In this document: one piece after another, positions 57,837-64,000 of the stretch
How positions within the stretch are numbered: the first letter of the stretch is position 1
Layout: each line of letters opens with the position of its first letter
Origin: Roridomyces roridus
Lineage: Eukaryota; Basidiomycota; Agaricomycetes; Agaricales; Mycenaceae
Direction of reading: 5' to 3'
DNA: 64,000 nt
Assembly (NCBI GenBank): GCA_029378245.1
Contig: JARKIF010000041.1
Location: 124,001 to 188,000 of the forward strand
Notes under the pieces: generated by a model
What the model saw: the letters and a program-made list of their open reading frames with translations, nothing else
Told to the model about the DNA's origin: nothing
Databases searched by the model: none
Translations under genes and position numbers: made by a program

Positions 57837-59009
57837 CGTTGCCCATCCCTCGTCTTCCATCCGTACTCAGCTGCTTGTTCTCTATCCTCATCCTCGTCTT
57901 CATGGCGTCCTGAAGTCCACGTCAATTCCAGCCCTGATGACGCCTTCTCCGTGCGTCTACAAGACCTCGAGCTATTTTCACAGATGCTCATACCCTTGAC
58001 AGCCACCGACCACAAATCCTGCATTGCCCATTCACCAGGAACGTCCGCAGCCACCGAGACAGAGGCCTCTCACAGCTAAGCATGCAAGCACAAGCCGATT
58101 CCGAGCCCTCCCTCTCCCTCCCAACGCCGCCGAGCGAATCAACCTCGACCTCGAACGTCAGCACCGTCGTACACACTGGGCGCGAAGGATGCACACATTT
58201 CGTCGCACCACTCCGAGTCCCAACGGCGCGCTCCAGAACTATCGTCCGATTGTACATAATATGTGCTCGACGCGGCTGACGTTGAACTCATAGCCGTGGA
58301 CGCGCCGGACGTGCTCGCGCCGCCGCCTGCACCTTCCTGCATTATCTGCCAGTACACCGGGTGGTATCACCTGGCTGTCCTCGAGTTGCAGTGCAGGAGC
58401 GCGATGCCTCCGCTGCTGTACATGGTCGGCATCATGGGGAGGATGGCGATGCGTGGGTTCGTTTCAGTGACCGTTTCGTGTAATCTTATTGTGATTGGTA
58501 CTTAGTTTCACATGTGGTCCACACCTCTTTGATTTGCACTCCCATCTTCCCTGTTCAATCCAACATCGCGACACTCTTGAGATCCGCCGTTCATGTACAA
58601 GATGTCTAGCTGGAAGCTCACTTGCTACGAACCCCTCGTCCGGCTCAGCTGGGCCTCGTCACAATCGTGCTCACACGTGTCCTCGATCGTCTGCAGGTCC
58701 TCCGACTCGGCCGCAAAGATGTACGGAATTGAGATGTAGGTCATCTTTGAGCGCGACCCACCACACCTCGGACTGATCGAAGAAGACTCGATGCTCAGCT
58801 CCGGATGCGGAGAATTGTTCAAGCGCTCATGCCCAAAAAGAACGAAGACGACCTGTTCCTTCGACTGGACTAGGATATTCGGGCCCTCGAAGAGACTTGC
58901 AGAATCCATTCCGCGGCCACTCCTGATTCGATCCATGCTGACCATCGAGACAATTTGCATCTGCTCAGGAATAGAAGAAATTTGAGACCCTGTTCTCCGC
59001 TATTAACCC
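57837..59009. other. No gene seen
   Basis: Several overlapping short frames on both strands, none recognisable. Confidence 0.45.
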
Positions 59010-59853
59010 ATGTCTTACGCCCCTGTCAACGAGACGAGCGCAGATCTCTTCAACGAAGAAACTTGGTTGCAGGCTGTGATCATCTGCAGCGTCGGATATG
59101 GGGTAGTCCTCGCCCTCTTCTCCATGCGCTTCTATCTCCTCATACAGCAGAGGAAGGGCTCCCACTCCAAATGGAGCGTCTTCTTTCTCGTCTACATCTC
59201 GATTGAGATCATCCTCGCCTGCCTATTCCAAGGCTCGATAGCCAAGGCCAAGTTCAGTGGCCCGGCGGCGTTCGAGGCAGACGAATTCTCGATTCCTGTT
59301 GATGAAATCGAGAATGTGGCGTTTGTGTTGACGAATTGGTTCTCCGAGGCGCTGTTGGTGCGTTTGTCTTTCCCATCCCCGCTACGCAGTCTGATTTATT
59401 TCCTAGGTTTAGCGAAGCATGATTACTTACACCAACTGCAGGTCTTGTATATTGTGGTTACGCCTGTCTCATGATCTTGGCCTCTATGCGTACGTCTCAG
59501 CTCGGCCTGCGTCTCCGTAGTTTCAATCTGATTGACCTCAATACTAGCAATGGGCATTCTGTGGCTCATGCAAATCTGCACCTCCTCGTCAATTGGACAC
59601 TTCCGTTCGATCTCTCCCTCACACCCAGCATCCTCGCATCCCCATCGTCATCCGCCTCTACGTGTACCGCCGGCGCGCGCGGAGCTAAGCTGCTCAACGG
59701 AAACCATGGCTCCCAGGATACGTCGCGAGCATCGAGTCCGTCAAATTCAGGATTGTTCGAATTCAATTGCTGTGCATAGGGATCATTGCTGATGCAACAT
59801 TTCAGACCATGGCGACTTTGCTCCTCGTGTTCACGACTGCGCAGAGTTAAGTC
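59010..59853 (+). pseudogene. Multi-pass membrane protein (Agaricomycete 7-TM-like family), decayed
   Basis: The first exon (59010-59357) gives MSYAPVNETSADLFNEETW and two good membrane helices (VIICSVGYGVVLALFSMRFY and WSVFFLVYISIEIILACLF), ending at NWFSEALL before a donor. Later pieces typical of this family appear in changing frames: YCGYACLMILAS, MGILWLMQIC, LPFDLSLTPSILA, IVIRLYVYRRRAR (then a stop), YVASIESVKFRIV, TMATLLLVFTTAQ. The frame shifts and the in-frame stop point to a pseudogene, although unusual splicing cannot be excluded. Family function is unknown; many such proteins occur in mushroom genomes. Confidence 0.55.
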
Positions 59854-59954
59854 TGGACGGCTCGGATTTTGGCGAGGGATCGAAGGCGAGGGTTTCAAAT
59901 TCCGTATCTGTGTGACTGGAATTTTGTGTTCTTTGTTCTTTTTTGGAATTTTGG

Positions 59955-60370
59955 GTGTACTAGGAGACTGTTCTTCGTTTGACTCGAGGGTAAGTCCGGT
60001 TACAGAACGACTTCTCCAAGTTCTGCTATCATTTTCTCCGCAGCGCTTCGCTTTTCGATTGAATCTCGCCTCGGGGCTCCACGTCGTCGTTCTTCTGAAG
60101 AGTCGCCGGGCGGCGTTCGTAAGCACGCACTCGTGTGAGAGCAATTGACGGCGCCCAGACCTCATACGTGCCGGAATTCCAGCAGCCCAGCCTGACAGCA
60201 CCGTTTGTTCTCGAAGATTGCAGGATCTGTTGGCTCAAGTTGCCTCCTCGAATAAAGCCCGTGAGCGGAGGCCTCGGCCTATCAAGCATTCCACCAAATG
60301 TAACTACATGTGGTTGATCCCGACTGTTCTTCGTTCAACTCGGGTACGAATCTTGTTGTAGGAAGCGCAG
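59955..60370 (+). repeat. Family C repeat motifs upstream of the second PAP copy
   Basis: GTTCTTCGTTTGACTCGAGG lies near 59970 and GTTCTTCGTTCAACTCGGGT near 60325, corresponding to motifs upstream of the intact poly(A) polymerase gene at 43.2-44.9 kb. Confidence 0.5.
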
Positions 60371-60722
60371 TTCGTCCCCTTTCTTTCTGGAATATCCATC
60401 CCGCGCCTTCTCCACGCGCATACACTTGTATCTGCTGATGTGGACTGGGAAGGGAGTCCACTACTTACGGACGTCGTCGGACTCGTTTTGTCACCGTGTT
60501 GTTTTGTGACTTCAACTGACTTGTACAGGCTCTGCCGTTTGAGTCTTGACACTTTTCTGTTTCAGTGGAAATGAAAACGCTTCCAGCTACGAGTCGTAAT
60601 AGGAGGAGTTCTTGAACCGCGGCGCGTTTGTTGTCCTTTGCTTGTTGATCCGCCGTGACGTAAGGGAGCCATACTCGACCTCCGCGACCGTCCAGCCTCC
60701 AGCCGCCTGAATCCGGCCTCCG
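60371..60722. other. 5' flank of PAP copy 2
   Basis: Partly similar to 44990-45125 (shared CTTTGCTTGTTGATCCGCC and the CGACCTCCGCGACCGTCCAG block). No separate gene seen. Confidence 0.5.
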
Positions 60723-61606
60723 ATGTCCTCAAATGAACGGAGGTGGGACTCCTCATCGTGCATTCGCGTCTCCAACCGGCAATCTGCAGGGACACGGTGG
60801 CGACGTCCATTGAGCGAGACTCCGATGCGAGAGCGGGAGATTACGGGGACGCTCATGGAGGAGCTGAGACGGAGGAGGAGTCGAGGAGCAGGTGAGAGTG
60901 TTGCTCATATCGACTCGGCGTGTACGGGCCCGGGTCGGACATTGACACGCTTTGTGTACTCCCGAAACACGTCCCCGTGGCCGACTTTTTTGCGACGTTT
61001 GAGCCTATGGTGCGCGCGATGGAGGGAGCTACAGAGGTGTCGGTGCGTGGTCCATTCCCCGCCTCCGAGGAGGATGCCGACTGGCCCAGGGTGTCCCGGA
61101 AGCATTCGTGCCACTCATCGGCGCCAAGGTCTCTGGAATCTCCCTCGATCTCCTCGTCGCGTCCCTCGGCATTTCGGCAATACCGGAAGAGCTGTCGTTG
61201 GAGGACAACAATATTCTCAAAAACTTGGATCAGAGTGAGTTCAGAAGCGTCAATGGTGCGTGGTTATGCTCCTCAACCCACCCTAGTCCCTAATTCATTC
61301 ATGCCAGGCACTCGTCTGGCTGACGAACTCCTCCGACTGGTACCCAACGTGCAAGTATTTCGCGACGCGCTGAGGTGCATCAAGCTATGGGCTCAGCGTG
61401 CGTTCCCTTCTCTACTTTTCTTCCCTGCCCGACGACTTGGACGTAGGCAAAGCCATTTACTCGAACGTCAACGGGTACCTCGGAGGTGTAGCGTGGGCCA
61501 TGCTGGTCGCGCGCATCTGTCAGCTCTACCCGAACGCTATAGCTGGTGCGATCGTTGTGAGGTTCTTCACGGTCATGTCAAGGTGGTACGTACCCTGTCG
61601 TTTTAA

Positions 61607-61738
<132 letters not shown>

Positions 61739-61844
61739 TGACTGGAGACAGGTATATCCGAGTGACAGGGCGCATCGAATGCCCATCATCACGCCGAATT
61801 GTGAGTATCGTCCTCCCTCCGTTGTTCGAAGCTGATATGCAGAC

Positions 61845-61849
61845 CCATC
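61845..61849. repeat. 5-bp target site duplication (left), solo LTR 2
   Basis: CCATC, repeated at 62130-62134. Confidence 0.85.
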
Positions 61850-62129
61850 TGTTGGAGTCGTCGTGGTATGAAGCAAACCAGAGCGAAGAGACGGGCAGTG
61901 CACGCCACCGAGCAGTGCATGCAACCGTCTCGTAGCTATCAAACGTAGTGATGAAACGCGTCTCGTACGCCACAAAGCTGTTCGTTTGCTGGGATACTTG
62001 GCTGTGTTCTTGGTCTCTATCTACGGTATCCTAGCTACTAGAAAGGTATAAAAGCAAGCCTGTATTCGCACTTTGAAAATAGAACTTTACCCCCCATCCG
62101 TGCATACACATATATCTTTATTTTCTACA
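61850..62129. mobile_element. Solo LTR 2 (280 bp) within the PAP pseudogene
   Basis: It begins TGTTGGAGTCG and ends TTTTCTACA (TGT..ACA ends), flanked by exact CCATC duplications. GGTATAAAAGC near 62045 looks like a TATA box. Removing it restores the exon reading YPSMC seen in the intact paralogue. Confidence 0.88.
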
Positions 62130-62134
62130 CCATC
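62130..62134. repeat. 5-bp target site duplication (right), solo LTR 2
   Basis: CCATC, identical to 61845-61849. Confidence 0.85.
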
Positions 62135-62591
62135 CATGTGTGCGACGCACAACGTCTCTGCGTCGACGTTCGCAATTATGTGCGAGCAGATTCAAAACGG
62201 TGCGCACTCGTTCGTATTTCTCCGCGTCTAGGTGCTGTACTGGTAGAAAAGATCGTCGCTGGGGAGGCATCGTGGGCGGAGCTCTTCACTAAGCACGATT
62301 TCTTCCATCGGTATAAGAATTACATCCAAGTGATTGCGATGACGAGGGATGCGCAGAAGCAGATTCGAATGTGTCCTTTTCCATCGGCGAGTTTCTCAAG
62401 ATGGTCAAGGGCGAGACATTTGATGAAGCGATGATGGGGATCGCGTTGAAGCATATTCGGGGGTGCGTTTTCCTCTTCCTGTCTGCAACTCGCTCCGATT
62501 TGATGTTGACGTATTCAACCACATCACGACAGTACGGCGCTCCCCGAGTATGTTTTTGACCCCGGGAGGCGAGGGCTACGGGTAAGCGGTC

Positions 62592-63283
62592 TAGGGTGAG
62601 TTGAGCTTGTCGGGGCTGTCTTTGTTCCTGCGTCTTATGGTTGTTAGAAATCGATGGGCGGGGTGGATACGCCGAATAAGAAGCCGAGGTGAGAGTCTAT
62701 TTGTGCTTTCCCTTACTTCTGGTCGGTGGTTGATGTTTGCTGTTAGGGTGTCGGTTACGAGTGCTCCGTAGACCGAACCAACTGCGGAGGAAATTGAATC
62801 GAATTTCACTGATCCTACATTTTGTTTTATTATTCTCCAGTACTATTTACATGAGGTTTCAAATCCAACAATGGGCCCTACAGTACTCATAGAAAAAAGC
62901 ATGGAAACACACAGGTGTCACTCCTCAAGACCTCACTAGGGTGAGTTGAGCTTGTCGGGGCTGTCTTTGTTCCTGCGTCTTATGGTTGTTAGAAATCGAT
63001 GGGCGGGGTGGATACGCCGAATAAGAAGCCGAGGTGAGAGTCTATTTGTGCTTTCCCTTACTTCTGGTCGGTGGTTGATGTTTCTGTTAGGGTGTCGGTT
63101 GCGAGTGCTCCGTAGACCGAACCAACTGCGGACGAAATTGAATCGAATTTTAGTGATCCTACGTTTTGTGTTATTATTCTCCAGTACTATTTACATGAGG
63201 TATCAAATCGAACAATGGGCCCTACGGTACTCATAGAAAAAAGCATGGAAACACACAGGTGTCACTCCTCAAGACCTCACCCT
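62592..63283 (+). repeat. Tandem duplication of the PAP 3' end, two units of about 346 bp
   Basis: Units 62592-62937 and 62938-63283 both run from AGGGTGAGTTGAGCTTGTCG through the last two PAP exons to CTCCTCAAGACCTCAC. The second unit is closer to the intact locus in places (GTTGCGAGTGC rather than GTTACGAGTGC), so the two may have different histories. Confidence 0.85.
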
Positions 63284-64000
63284 GGAGAGCAGCTACTGGG
63301 CTGAGTTTCATGAAGCTAAGTTCCCAGGTTGTGTAGACAGTCCACTCATAGTTATCATGAGCCTGGTCAGGATGCTGCAGCAGCAGTTCTTCCTTGTTTT
63401 TCCTGTAGATAGACAGATAGTTCTTGAGACATTTGAACTTGGCAATATAAGCCCCAGCCTGGACAATTGCAAGAGGCAGGCATGAGAGCCCCTGTGCATT
63501 GTGATAAGTATGAAACCATTGTCCGAGGAACTTGGAACCTACCTGTACAATGCCCATGGCTAATGTATGGTTTTCATCTGTGTGCTCCTTCACCGCTCTT
63601 TCAAGAAGAAGAGCTGCATTTTCTGTGTCCAAGTCTCCCACCTGTGAGTGAGAAGCAGGCCCATAAGTAGCAAGTTTTGGGTTTCGGGAAGTGATGATAA
63701 TGTTTCCATGGGTGCATTGTGGGAAGAATGATGATAGCTTCAGCTTTGGATCATCTGCATTATCAAAGAGGAGAGTCCATTCTTTCTTCTCAGAAATAAG
63801 CCACTGAAGGCCAGCTTCTGGTGTTTTACCAAAGCTCTGGGAAATTCCTATGTTTGTGAAGGATGTTTTCAGAGCTTCGGGAGAGCTGGCATTTACGAAG
63901 AAGCGCTTCGTAAAGCTGTAAAGTTATCAATCATATGCAATGGTTTCTGTGGCAAGAAGTGCATACTCGTCAATTGACTCCAAAAATTTCAAAGCCACCT
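63284..64000 (-). pseudogene. NB-ARC/TPR (NLR-like) gene, copy C, lacking the TPR domain, 5' end outside window
   Basis: The NB-ARC core is closely related to copy B (TLLFDNADD, IIITSRN, YGPASHSQVGDLDTENAALL) but one leucine-threonine-arginine block is shortened to LLLERAVKEHTDENH. After the usual intron it continues into GLSCLPLAIVQAGAYIAKFK and ends at ELSFMKLSPVA near 63292. There the sequence switches directly to PAP 3' flank, so all TPRs and the winged-helix remainder are gone. The P-loop lies to the right of 64000. As read it would end in a short unrelated tail. Confidence 0.82.

Overview
The window looks like nuclear DNA of a mushroom-forming basidiomycete (Agaricomycetes). The genes carry many short GT-AG introns of about 45-70 bp. 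The protein families are typical of that group: glycine-rich NB-ARC/TPR proteins, F-box-like proteins, a CYP63-like P450 with eight introns, and fragments of KDZ transposases. No ribosomal RNA, certain tRNA, CRISPR array or bacterial-style operon was seen. Identifications come from reading motifs, not from a database search.

Layout. 1-2 kb: 5' half of an NB-ARC/TPR (NLR-like) gene running off the left edge. 2.4-8 kb: an FAD monooxygenase and a Zn2Cys6 transcription factor that are divergently transcribed, then a short-chain dehydrogenase. 8-17 kb: gene-poor, with tRNA-like SINE copies, a non-autonomous hAT element, a tandem repeat and a solo LTR. 17-29 kb: two F-box-type genes, a small secreted protein and a Sfp-type phosphopantetheinyl transferase homologue, separated by SINE-like copies. 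29-31 kb: a cluster of a second SINE-like unit. 33-40 kb: a one-pass membrane protein, an F-box-like gene and the P450. 40.4-42.3 kb: a second hAT element. 45-51 kb: a complete poly(A) polymerase gene facing a broken NLR gene that carries a third hAT element.

51-60 kb is a graveyard: an LRR-like pseudogene, a secreted flavin amine oxidase split by about 2 kb of KDZ-related DNA (itself holding a 272-bp Tc1/mariner-type MITE), a 5' fragment of a PMT2-type protein mannosyltransferase, and a decayed multi-pass membrane protein. 60.7-64 kb is a second, decayed copy of the poly(A) polymerase/NLR pair, with exon deletions, a solo LTR in an exon, a 346-bp tandem duplication and a deletion junction that removed the NLR's TPR domain.

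The intact genes do not form one obvious pathway. The FAD monooxygenase, transcription factor and dehydrogenase could form a small oxidative cluster. The P450 and the phosphopantetheinyl transferase homologue fit secondary or xenobiotic metabolism, but no polyketide or peptide synthetase is present. The strongest theme is duplication and transposon-driven decay of an innate-immunity-like NLR family. I did not find a clear new biological system; the findings list what deserves checking.
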